A stretch of DNA of 64,000 nt from Rhodanobacteraceae bacterium. Lineage in GTDB: Bacteria > Pseudomonadota > Gammaproteobacteria > Xanthomonadales > SZUA-5. The translations under genes and the position numbers were made by a program. This document shows positions 44,159-52,038 of this stretch, piece by piece (the first letter of the stretch is position 1; each line of letters starts with the position of its first letter). The notes below the pieces were generated by a model. The model was given only the letters and a program-made list of their open reading frames with translations, was not told the origin of the DNA and did no database searches. The stretch lies in contig JACKOW010000005.1 of assembly GCA_024234055.1 (NCBI GenBank), positions 1 to 64,000 of the forward strand. Direction: 5' to 3'.

Positions 44159-44257
44159 TGCTGGTACCGGGCTGACGTGGGCTTGATGACGTCGTCCCGG
44201 CGAGCGCTCGGCCTGCGTATCGATATTCCCATGAACCCATCGCCTGAGCGGCTCGAT

Positions 44258-44338
44258 GTAGCCCGAAGTGCGCGCAGCGCTCTCCGGGCGGTGACGCGAA
44301 AGAGCCCCGGTGAGCCGCTGCGCGCCACACCGGGCTAC
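44258..44338. repeat. Dispersed GTAGCCCG-type intergenic repeat
   Basis: An element bounded by GTAGCCCG and CGGGCTAC, with modules similar to those at 25935-26038 but in swapped order. It overlaps the last codon of the RlmN-family gene by a few bases, and may supply its terminator. Confidence 0.6.
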
Positions 44339-45348
44339 AAGAACCCGCGCCCCCCAGTCGCCCGCGCGCGCAACTGCCCGCAGCCGCCATCCACGTCCTG
44401 CCCAGCCGATTGCCGCAGCTTGGTCAGAATGCCGCGCCGATGCAGACGTCGCGCCATCTCTCTGGCGCGTTCGCTGCTCGGTCGCCGGAAGGGCATACCT
44501 TCGCCGGCGTTGAAGGGGATGAGGTTCATCACCGCGTATTTGCCCGAGAGCAGGGCGACGATGCCGTCAAGCTCCTCGTCGCTGTCGTTGATCCCTTCCA
44601 GCAAGGTCCACTGGTACTGGATCGGATAGGCGATCGCCCGCGCATAGCGCTCACCGGCCTCGACCAGATCGCGGGGGGCGATGCGCGGCGCCCGTGGCAG
44701 CAGCCTGGCACGCAGCTCGGCGCGTGTGGTGTGCAGCGACAGCGCCAGCGCCGGCTTGACCGGGCCCTGTGGCAGGCGCTCGAACACGCGCGAATCGCCG
44801 ACCGTGGAAAACACCAGATTCCGATGACCGATATCACCCACGGTGCCGAGCAACTCGATGGCCTCCATGACGTTGTCGAGATTGTGGGCCGGCTCGCCCA
44901 TGCCCATGAACACCACCCGGCGAACGCTGCGCTGCTGGCGCGCCAGCGCGACCTGGGCGACGATCTCCGCACTGCCCACCTGCTGCTTGAGGCCCTCGCG
45001 ACCGGTCATGCAGAACACGCAGCCGACCGCGCAGCCCACTTGTGAAGACACGCAAACGCCCTCGCGCGGCAGCAGCACACTCTCCACCGTCTGTCCGCTG
45101 CGAAGTTGCACCAGCAGCCGCTTCGAACCGTCCGCGCTGGGGTGCTCCGATTGCAGACGCACCAGACCAGCAAGTTCCTCGGCCAGCCCCGGCAGTGCCA
45201 CACGCAAGGCCTGCGGGAAATACCGTGCCGGGTCACCGCGGCAGGTGCCGAGCGGCCAGGCGCGCGTCCAGTTCCGGAGCACCGTCTGTTCGTGCAGCGG
45301 CCTGGCCCCGAGCGCGCGCAAGCGCAGGCGAATGTCGTCGATTTGCAT
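44335..45348 (-). CDS. RlmN/Cfr-family radical SAM RNA methyltransferase
   Basis: A 337-residue enzyme. The iron-sulfur cysteines are Cys106, Cys110 and Cys113 (CAVGCVFC). MGMGEPAHNLDNV and HTTRAELRARLLPRAP follow, and the C-terminal Cys323 in DVDGGCGQL is the second mechanistic cysteine of the family. RlmN methylates C2 of A2503 in 23S rRNA and A37 of some tRNAs; Cfr methylates C8 and gives antibiotic resistance. This protein is shorter than typical RlmN and lies away from the usual ndk-pilW-hisS neighbourhood, so it may be a second, diverged paralog. ATG 45348 is chosen over upstream in-frame codons with poor composition. Confidence 0.82.
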   Translation of the reverse strand: MQIDDIRLRLRALGARPLHEQTVLRNWTRAWPLGTCRGDPARYFPQALRVALPGLAEELAGLVRLQSEHPSADGSKRLLVQLRSGQTVESVLLPREGVCVSSQVGCAVGCVFCMTGREGLKQQVGSAEIVAQVALARQQRSVRRVVFMGMGEPAHNLDNVMEAIELLGTVGDIGHRNLVFSTVGDSRVFERLPQGPVKPALALSLHTTRAELRARLLPRAPRIAPRDLVEAGERYARAIAYPIQYQWTLLEGINDSDEELDGIVALLSGKYAVMNLIPFNAGEGMPFRRPSSERAREMARRLHRRGILTKLRQSAGQDVDGGCGQLRARATGGRGFL

Positions 45349-45519
45349 GGCAGCAATGCTGCCTGAAAGGCGCGGCCTTGCCGAGCGATCAACGGACGCT
45401 GACGGCGTCGCGAAATTCCGGACAACCATGAAAGCGGCGGCGACAGCGCAGCGCGCGCCAGTCATGCTGGGAGCCAACACTGTTCAAGCGCCTGGCACCC
45501 AACCGCACAGTTCTTGATC

Positions 45520-46791
45520 TCAAACGCCAAGGCGTTCGCGAACCAAGGTCCGCACGCGCGCTTCGGCCGCGCCGGGGCGCAAGGCTTCGACGAAGCGCGC
45601 CGGTTGCAGCCCCGCATCGCCCTGCAGCACCCGCCGCAATGCCGATTCGATTTCGCGCGGATGGCGCAGGCGCAACGCCACGCCGGCCGCTTCCAGGCGC
45701 GCGGCATGGTCGAACTGATCGTAGTCCTGCGGCAAGACCAGCGCCGGCACGCCCGCGCGCAGGCATTCCCACATCACACCCGCGCCACCGTGATGCAGCA
45801 CGGCCGACATCGCCGGAATCCATGACGGATAGTCGACCCAGGCATGACGATGCAGCGCATCGCGCATGGTTGCCGCTTCGCTCTCGTGCCGACCATCGCT
45901 GAAATGCATTCGCCACTGCCGGTTGCGTTGCGCGATATCGCGCAGACGCTGCGCCAAGCCGTCCTTCGCCCAACCGAGATGGGTGCCGAGGGTCGCAAGC
46001 ACATGCGGCTGATCGGTCACGGGCGGTGGCGCTTCGCCGCGATCTGGCGGGCTCCAGAGCATCGGCCCGACGAAGCGTACCGATTCCGGCCAGCGCCGTT
46101 CGAATTCCAGTTCGCGCAGCCCCAACGCCAGCACGCAGTCGGGCGAGTAGGCCGCTTCGCTGCCGTCGTCACGATACACGCGATCCAGCCCGAGTTCGGA
46201 CAACGCGCCTCGATGCAGCCGATGCACGCCGCGTTTGAACAGCTGCACCGCCTGCGCCGCGCAAGCATCCCGCGCGCGACCAAACGCGTTGCGGCCCGGC
46301 ATCCAGCCGCCCATATACGCCGGCGGCCCACCGGGCGCTTCGATCACGCAGGGCGAGGGATGGCTGGTCCACCACGGCATGCCGTGGCGCGCGCTGACGG
46401 GGCCGGCGACGAACAGCGTGAAATCGGCGATCAGCAAGTCCGCGCGCGCTACGCGGTAACGCGCATCGAGCGCGGCAGCGAAAGCGGCCTGCAGGCGCAA
46501 GGCTTGCTGGAATTGCGCGTGCAGACGCAGCGGATGCGCGCCAATGGCGTAAGGTGGATCGGTGAGCGCGCGCAGTGCGGCATCGGCGCCGGGCACAAGC
46601 GCAAGGCCGCGCAAGCCTGCGGCGCGGATCCGCGACTGCGCGGCCTCGGTGCTGACGACTTCGACATCGGCGATGTCCTGCAGGGCGCGACCGATGGCCA
46701 GGATCGGATGCAAGTGCCCGGCCAACGGCGGAGCCAGCAGATCAATGCGCGGCTTGACGCTGTGCGCAGGTGCGGCATCGGTCGCGTTCAC
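45520..46791 (-). CDS. GT1-type glycosyltransferase (MGT/EryCIII-like)
   Basis: A 423-residue GT-B glycosyltransferase beginning with GTG, which overlaps the previous stop (GTGA). The N-terminal acceptor side has IDLLAPPLAGHLHPILAIGR. The C-terminal donor-binding motif is VLHHGGAGVMWECLRAGVPA followed by LPQDYDQFDHAARLEAAGV, typical of transferases acting on sterols, macrolides or other lipophilic acceptors. It is the last gene of the KAS III operon and probably attaches a sugar to its product. Confidence 0.85.
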   Translation of the reverse strand: MNATDAAPAHSVKPRIDLLAPPLAGHLHPILAIGRALQDIADVEVVSTEAAQSRIRAAGLRGLALVPGADAALRALTDPPYAIGAHPLRLHAQFQQALRLQAAFAAALDARYRVARADLLIADFTLFVAGPVSARHGMPWWTSHPSPCVIEAPGGPPAYMGGWMPGRNAFGRARDACAAQAVQLFKRGVHRLHRGALSELGLDRVYRDDGSEAAYSPDCVLALGLRELEFERRWPESVRFVGPMLWSPPDRGEAPPPVTDQPHVLATLGTHLGWAKDGLAQRLRDIAQRNRQWRMHFSDGRHESEAATMRDALHRHAWVDYPSWIPAMSAVLHHGGAGVMWECLRAGVPALVLPQDYDQFDHAARLEAAGVALRLRHPREIESALRRVLQGDAGLQPARFVEALRPGAAEARVRTLVRERLGV

Positions 46792-47444
46792 GGGTAGCCT
46801 CGCAACCACGCAAATTGCGCGCGTGCGGCGTCGAGCACTGCATCGAGCGCGGTTGAGCGGGCGAGGTAGTCCATGTGGCCGCAGTCGATCGTGCGCGGCG
46901 CAGGACCGTCGTCGGGACCGAACCACGCCGCAATGCGGTCGCGTCGCCCGCGCAGTTGCGCGCCCTCAACACTGCGCGGCCACCGCGGCGCGACGCCGCC
47001 GTAGGCGACGATGCGCAGGCGTGCGCGCTGCGCGTCGCCGAACGGGGCAATGAGTGCATCGAGCAGACTCAGGCCGCAACTACCGACCAACAGCAATGTG
47101 CGAGACGGCGTACGCAGGCGTTCGCGCGCCTGCGCGACAGCTTCCTGTGGCAGGTCTGCGAAACCGCCGCGCCGCGCCGCAAGATATTGGCGGCCGTTGG
47201 CGAGGCTCGCACGCAACAACGGCGTTTCCCGCCATGCACCATCGTCATCCCGGACGCTCTCGCGACCGATATCGCACCAGGGGAAATTCAGCGGATCGAG
47301 CCCGATCTCCACCGCATCCGCCGCCAATCCATCCAGCGCGGCACGCTGTTCAGGCGAAAGCGCGCAACGGCCGGGATCACTGCGACCGGTCAGGAACGCG
47401 ATCCGCGGGGCATGCGCGAACGGCATAGCCGTGGCTGCACTCAT
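46788..47444 (-). CDS. Unknown protein in the KAS III operon, possibly hydrolase-like
   Basis: A 218-residue protein without a recognised domain. It has a strand-turn LLLVGSCGLSLLDAL that resembles a nucleophile elbow, a strand RIVAYGGVAP, and a late IDCGHMDYL, so an alpha/beta hydrolase-like fold is conceivable but unproven. Both ends overlap neighbours by 4 bp (ATGA with GT2, GTGA with GT1). Conservation with the two transferases would make it a dedicated pathway component. Confidence 0.7.
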   Translation of the reverse strand: MSAATAMPFAHAPRIAFLTGRSDPGRCALSPEQRAALDGLAADAVEIGLDPLNFPWCDIGRESVRDDDGAWRETPLLRASLANGRQYLAARRGGFADLPQEAVAQARERLRTPSRTLLLVGSCGLSLLDALIAPFGDAQRARLRIVAYGGVAPRWPRSVEGAQLRGRRDRIAAWFGPDDGPAPRTIDCGHMDYLARSTALDAVLDAARAQFAWLRGYP

Positions 47445-48715
47445 TCGCAATCCACAAAGAAGTCGTTCGCGTAGACCCGATACCGCCGCGTGCGCCAACG
47501 GATGCGGCGATCGATCAGCGCGTGCAGCGCATGCAGGGGCAGCAGCAGGGCGGACAGCAGCGACAGCAGCGGCTCGGCTTTCGCGATGGCCGCGCCCGCG
47601 CAGGCGCGCTGCAGACGCCTTCGGCCACCTACATGCAGCGCTGCGCCGAGCGCGAGCGCTGCGAATCCGGGCCACGATGGCGCGCACGCGAACACCACCA
47701 GGACCATCAGCGGCAGCACCATCGGCAGCGCGTGTCCGATCAGGATACGCATGCGCATGCGCCAAGGTTGACTGCTCAGCAGCAACTGCGCGAACAGCAT
47801 CCAGCGATGCATCTGCCGTCGATACGCGGAAAAGTCCGGCAACACGGTGCGCATCCACACCGGCTCGCTGCGCTGTTCGATGCGGCCACCCGCGCGCAGC
47901 ACAGCCTGCGCCATCGCCAGATCGTCGGTCAGGTGCGGCAAGCTCGGCGCGAAGCCGCCGATGCGAAGCAGACTCTCGCGCTGCATCGCCCAGCACATGC
48001 CGTTGAGCGTCGGCGCGCCGCCCCCAAGCCGCGGCGGCAAATAGGTCAGCGCGGCATTGTCGTTGACGAAGCGCGCGAGCAGACGCGCACCGAGACCCTG
48101 CGCAGGCAGGTACGCGGGCAAGGCGGTGGCGACGACGGGCGATTCGGCGCAGTCCCCATCGAGCGCGCCGAGCAGGGCATCGAGCGTGGCCGCCGGCAGG
48201 TTCGCGTCGTCGTCGAGCACCAGCACCGATTCACCCGCGCAACGCGCGAGCGCACGATCGAGTTTGAACAGCTTCGGGTTGATTCCGGATGGGCATGAAG
48301 GGTGCACGCTGACGGCCACCTGCGGCGCAAGCGATGGATGCGCCTTGAACAACGAGCGCACGACATTGCCGGCGACGATGTCGTCCTCGTCTATCAACCA
48401 GTGCAGACGCGCGCCGTGCGCGCCGAGCTCGCGCAAGGATGCCGCCAGCGCATCGTCCAAACCTGCATCGCTGCTGCGGATGGGTTGCAGCACGTCGATG
48501 CCGGCAAACCACGAGGCTTCGGCTGAGGCGTCGCCGCCGCTTTCCGTGCGTGTGGCCGGCGGCGTGCGCGCGGTCGGCGGCGGCATCGCATGTAGCGCAC
48601 GCCAGGCGAGGCTCTGTCGCCACAGTTCCATCGCAGGCCATAGCGCAATCAGACACGCCGACCACCACGCGCTGTCGTGCAACAGCGATTGCATCTGAAT
48701 CACTGTCGTACTCAT
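47441..48715 (-). CDS. Membrane GT2 glycosyltransferase (ceramide glucosyltransferase-like)
   Basis: A 424-residue processive-type GT2 protein. After an N-terminal hydrophobic segment come ESVLVLDDDANLPAATLDAL, LNGMCWAMQRESLLRIGG, the HLTDDLAMAQAVLRAGG acid motif and YRRQMHRWM, matching the Q/R-x-x-R-W motif of GT21 and HpnI-like enzymes. C-terminal membrane helices follow (HALPMVLPLMVLVVFAC). Such enzymes transfer sugars to membrane lipids. ATG 48715 is used; upstream codons are read in Arg-rich antisense DNA of the next gene. Confidence 0.85.
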   Translation of the reverse strand: MSTTVIQMQSLLHDSAWWSACLIALWPAMELWRQSLAWRALHAMPPPTARTPPATRTESGGDASAEASWFAGIDVLQPIRSSDAGLDDALAASLRELGAHGARLHWLIDEDDIVAGNVVRSLFKAHPSLAPQVAVSVHPSCPSGINPKLFKLDRALARCAGESVLVLDDDANLPAATLDALLGALDGDCAESPVVATALPAYLPAQGLGARLLARFVNDNAALTYLPPRLGGGAPTLNGMCWAMQRESLLRIGGFAPSLPHLTDDLAMAQAVLRAGGRIEQRSEPVWMRTVLPDFSAYRRQMHRWMLFAQLLLSSQPWRMRMRILIGHALPMVLPLMVLVVFACAPSWPGFAALALGAALHVGGRRRLQRACAGAAIAKAEPLLSLLSALLLPLHALHALIDRRIRWRTRRYRVYANDFFVDCE

Positions 48716-48734
48716 TCCGGCGCGTGCCTCGTGC

Positions 48735-49700
48735 TCACGGTTGCGCGCGCTGCCAGGCGACGAACGAGTCGGTCGCCTGCCCCAGCGTTTGCGAAGGTTC
48801 GCCCAACACCGACCGCGCCTTTGCGATGTCGAAGGTCTTGCTGAAGCACAGCACGTCCACGCCGAAGCGCGTGACCGGCGGCTCGCCGCGCAGCGGCAGC
48901 AGCGACCACAACGCTTCCGCGACGAAGGCGGCGGTACGCGCGGTGCGATAGCCGATGCGCCGCCCTGGCGGCGGCAAATCCAGTCGATGAAACACATCGG
49001 CGAGAAAATCCTGCATCGCGACGGGCTCGCCATGACTGAGATTGAAGGCACCGATCGCCTCCGGCATCAGCGCGGCGCGCAGCATGTAGTCGGTCAATGC
49101 GTCCACACCAATCAGATCGCCGATCGCCGGCGGGCCGTCGCGCACGATGCGCGGCAGTTTGCCGCGCTTTGCCGCGGCGAGCAGGCGCGGGAACAGCACG
49201 GTATCGCCGGGGCCGAACACAGCGCGCGGACGCAGGATCGCAAAGGCGCCCTCGTAGGCGCGCACCAGGGTTTCGCCAGCGGCTTTGGTTTCGGCGTAGG
49301 TGTTCGCGAACGCGGGTCCGATCGGGTCGTCTTCGCGAATGCCGAGTTGATCGCAGGGCCGGTAATGCACCGAACTCGACGATATGTAGACGAATTTCGG
49401 CGCGCCCTGCGCGCGGCAACTGTCGAGCGTGTGGCGAGTTGCCTCGACGTTATGCCGCAGGTACTCGCGTCGCGGCGCGAAGGGCGACGCCAATGCCGCA
49501 GCGTGGATCACGACATCGGGCGCGAACGCACGCAAGGTCGTGTCGAGCGCGCCCGACTGCGACAGATCGATCGACCGATAATCGGGCAGATCGAGCGTCC
49601 GTCGCCCGATGCCGAGCAGTTCAACGCCCTGGCGTTCGCGGAAACGCTGCAGGAATCGTCCGCCGATGAAGCCCGATGCGCCGGTGATCAGGATTTTCAT
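48735..49700 (-). CDS. Extended SDR: NAD-dependent epimerase/3-beta-HSD-like reductase
   Basis: A 321-residue Rossmann enzyme with the nucleotide motif ITGASGFIGGRF, Ser108-110, and catalytic Tyr135/Lys139 (TYAETKAAG). GGEPVAMQDFL-like and FDIAKARSVLG segments are typical of the 3-beta-HSD / OleD-like branch. In head-to-head lipid synthesis, OleD reduces the beta-keto acid made by the thiolase OleA; a similar ketoreduction of the KAS III product is plausible here. The start overlaps the MBL-fold gene by 4 bp, and the next gene begins 19 bp later. Confidence 0.85.
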   Translation of the reverse strand: MKILITGASGFIGGRFLQRFRERQGVELLGIGRRTLDLPDYRSIDLSQSGALDTTLRAFAPDVVIHAAALASPFAPRREYLRHNVEATRHTLDSCRAQGAPKFVYISSSSVHYRPCDQLGIREDDPIGPAFANTYAETKAAGETLVRAYEGAFAILRPRAVFGPGDTVLFPRLLAAAKRGKLPRIVRDGPPAIGDLIGVDALTDYMLRAALMPEAIGAFNLSHGEPVAMQDFLADVFHRLDLPPPGRRIGYRTARTAAFVAEALWSLLPLRGEPPVTRFGVDVLCFSKTFDIAKARSVLGEPSQTLGQATDSFVAWQRAQP

Positions 49701-50638
49701 GCGGGGCGCTCCGCGCGCGCATCGACGTGGGTCTCGCGCATTGACGCGGGCAGTGCGTGATAGCTGTCCGGGCAATGCGAAGGCAGCAGCGCGATGCCAT
49801 CATCGTTAGCGCGCTGCGCATCGACAAACACGCGATGCAGGCGCACGCGGGTGTCGAGATGCGCCGCGATATCGTCGATCAGTAGTCGCGTCGGAAGCGC
49901 CGGCAGGCGATTCTCGCGGATCTCGGCCTGTCGCCAGACGGCGTCGCCGACCAACAGCCATTCGCGGTCGTCGTCGTGACGCAGCAACAGGCCGTAGTGC
50001 CCGCGCGCATGCCCCGGCAAGGGCACCGCCCAGAGGCTGCCGTCGCCGAGCAGATCGTGACCCGCGCCCAGCGCTGACCAACGGGCTGGCAGTGCGCGCC
50101 GCGGCGCATCTTCGATACGGCGATGTCGGCGTTCGAAATCCTCCGGTAGCAGTGCCGGCAAGTAGGCGTGACGCAACAGGCGCACACGCCCGCCGCCGCG
50201 CAGCAGACGCAAGGCCTCAGCGCCGCACCAGACCGCTGCGTTCGGCAAGTCGCGCAACCCGGCGACATGGTCGCCGTGCAAATGCGAGGCGAATACCGCG
50301 CGCACTTCATGCATCGCGATGCCGCGCAGCGCGAGCTGGGTGTGCAGACATTCTTGCTCCGGCAGCGAAACTGGCGTCAGCCAGCGATACAGCCGTTCGG
50401 GAAAGCCGTCGGTGGCGCGGAGGAAATGCTCGGCGTAGCCGGTGTCGAACAAGATCACGCCGGCGCTGGGATGGCGAATCAATCCGACCAGATTCGGAAA
50501 TTCCGCGATTCGCCAGGCGCCGCCGCGAACCGCCATGCATTCGGGATGGCGGCAGTAGCCGACGCGCAGCACGTCCAGGCGCACGCGCGGAAAGGAGTGC
50601 GCGTTTGCATTGGCGCCTGCTGCCGACGCTTCGCTCAC
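49697..50638 (-). CDS. MBL-fold metallohydrolase
   Basis: A 313-residue metallo-beta-lactamase-fold protein starting at GTG in a GTGA overlap with the KAS III gene. The metal motif is SHLHGDH (His119, His121, Asp123, His124). LFDTGYAEHFL precedes it, and GHARGHYGLLL, LLVGDAVWRQ and LPSHCPDSY follow, like lactonase and thioesterase members. In this operon it may hydrolyse an acyl thioester or lactone intermediate. Confidence 0.87.
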   Translation of the reverse strand: MSEASAAGANANAHSFPRVRLDVLRVGYCRHPECMAVRGGAWRIAEFPNLVGLIRHPSAGVILFDTGYAEHFLRATDGFPERLYRWLTPVSLPEQECLHTQLALRGIAMHEVRAVFASHLHGDHVAGLRDLPNAAVWCGAEALRLLRGGGRVRLLRHAYLPALLPEDFERRHRRIEDAPRRALPARWSALGAGHDLLGDGSLWAVPLPGHARGHYGLLLRHDDDREWLLVGDAVWRQAEIRENRLPALPTRLLIDDIAAHLDTRVRLHRVFVDAQRANDDGIALLPSHCPDSYHALPASMRETHVDARAERPA

Positions 50639-51648
50639 AGCCGCAGCACCGCGCCGCCGAGGGTGACACCCGCCCCCGTGCCGATCAGCAGCGCGGTGTC
50701 GCCTGCGCGCAACCGGCCGCTGTCGAGCGCGCAGTGCAGCGCGGTCGGCAACGACGCAGAGACCTGATTGCCGTGTTCGGCGAAAATGTCCTCGATGCGA
50801 TCGCGCGGCACCGCGAGGCGGCGAAACACGTGCGCCATGCCGAGCGCGGAGGCCTGATGCGGAATCACGCGTTTGATCGCATCCAGTCCGAGGCCGGCAT
50901 CGGCGAGCAGGGCCGTGACGAAGGGGTCGAAGCGATCGGCCACCGCGCGATACAGGCGCTTGCCATCCATACGGAAGGTGCAGACTTCTCGATAATCTCC
51001 GGAATAGCGATCGGGCGTGAGTCGCGAACCGCCGCCCGGTATTTCGCAGGCGTGCACCGCTTCGGACCAGGTCTCGAAGCGCGCCGCCAATAGCGCCGGC
51101 CCGGCCGTTCCGGATTCGCAGTCGTTGGCGGCTTCCAACACGGCGGCGGCGGCGCCGTCGCCGAACAAACCGTAAGTGTCCAGATCCTTCGCGTCGAGTG
51201 CGCGCGAGGCGAGGTCGCACGAGCTCACCAGGACGCGGCGATATCGCCCGCTGGCCAGCAGCGATGCGATCAGATCCAGTGCCACCAGAAAACCGATGCA
51301 ACTCGCGTTGACATCGAAGGCCGGCACCCCGCGCAGTCCGAGCGCACGATGCAGCAAGGCGGCGTTGCAGGGCATCGCTTGATCGTGACTGGCGTTGGCG
51401 CAAACCACGGCGTCGATCGTATCCAGACCGATGTCCGCGCGCGTGAGCGCCGCGTGCGCCGCCTCGGCGGAAACCTCGGCCGCGTTGCGATCGGGTTCCA
51501 CGCCACGACGCGCCACGCCCGTGCGCGCATGCACCGTGCCCGATGCCAGACCGAGTCGAAGATCGAGTTCGCGGCTATCGACCCAATGCGTCGGCGCCGA
51601 GAGGCCGGTTCCAAGAATGCGCAGCGGGCGGGGAGTGGGCGGAGTCAT
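50635..51648 (-). CDS. 3-oxoacyl-ACP synthase III family protein
   Basis: A 337-residue thiolase-fold condensing enzyme with an intact Cys-His-Asn triad: Cys117 in VNASCIGF, His264 in VIPHQAS, Asn294 in EHGNQVSASL. FabH-type enzymes start fatty acid synthesis, but relatives (OleA, DarB, PqsD types) make specialised lipids. Here it is the first enzyme of a five-overlap operon with SDR and glycosyltransferases and no ACP, so a special role is more likely than housekeeping. ATG 51648 begins just before the conserved ILGTGLSAP strand. Confidence 0.88.
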   Translation of the reverse strand: MTPPTPRPLRILGTGLSAPTHWVDSRELDLRLGLASGTVHARTGVARRGVEPDRNAAEVSAEAAHAALTRADIGLDTIDAVVCANASHDQAMPCNAALLHRALGLRGVPAFDVNASCIGFLVALDLIASLLASGRYRRVLVSSCDLASRALDAKDLDTYGLFGDGAAAAVLEAANDCESGTAGPALLAARFETWSEAVHACEIPGGGSRLTPDRYSGDYREVCTFRMDGKRLYRAVADRFDPFVTALLADAGLGLDAIKRVIPHQASALGMAHVFRRLAVPRDRIEDIFAEHGNQVSASLPTALHCALDSGRLRAGDTALLIGTGAGVTLGGAVLRL

Positions 51649-51779
51649 CGGCGAGCATCTTTGAAGGTAGGCGAAATCTACCGGGTTTGGCCCGCTACGG
51701 CACCAAGGAAGGATCGCGCCAAAGGTCCCCTGGATGCACCAAGACACGCACCAGTGCTGCTTCCCGAGCTGAGCTCGCT

Positions 51780-51941
51780 TCAGTCCATCGGTTCAGAATC
51801 AGACCTGGATGCTCCGCAATCGGGGCAAACCCAGTCCGCAGGAAGGTCAGCAAACGCCGTGCCTGCGGCTACACCAGACGCCGGATCGCCTTCAGCCGGG
51901 TCGTAGATATGGGCGGAGACCGTACAACGGTATCTGCGCAT
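51780..51941 (-). CDS. Rubredoxin with one Cys ligand replaced by Ser (53 aa)
   Basis: A 53-residue protein with near-complete rubredoxin sequence: IYDPAEGDPASGVAAGTAF, then LPADWVCPDCGAS and EPMD at the end. Rubredoxins carry one iron bound by two C-x-x-C pairs. The second pair is intact (Cys39, Cys42), but the first reads Cys6-Thr-Val-Ser9. Phe49 of the usual DFEP is also Ser. A good ribosome site (GGAAAGGAC) precedes the ATG. It lies 131 bp upstream of the KAS III gene on the same strand. It is either a variant redox protein or an early-stage pseudogene. Confidence 0.8.
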   Translation of the reverse strand: MRRYRCTVSAHIYDPAEGDPASGVAAGTAFADLPADWVCPDCGASRSDSEPMD

Positions 51942-52038
51942 GTCCTTTCCGGCGGAGGCCTCGGGCTGCTCCGTGGATCCGATTGCAGCGCTGAGTGCCG
52001 CGGTCTACGCTGTGCGACCGCCACTGGATGGACCTCAC

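Noticed and set aside
50635..51648. Assignment of the KAS III and SDR genes as OleA and OleD of hydrocarbon synthesis
   Set aside because: OleB and OleC are absent, the KAS III C-terminus is FabH-like, and two glycosyltransferases point to another product. Kept only as an analogy.
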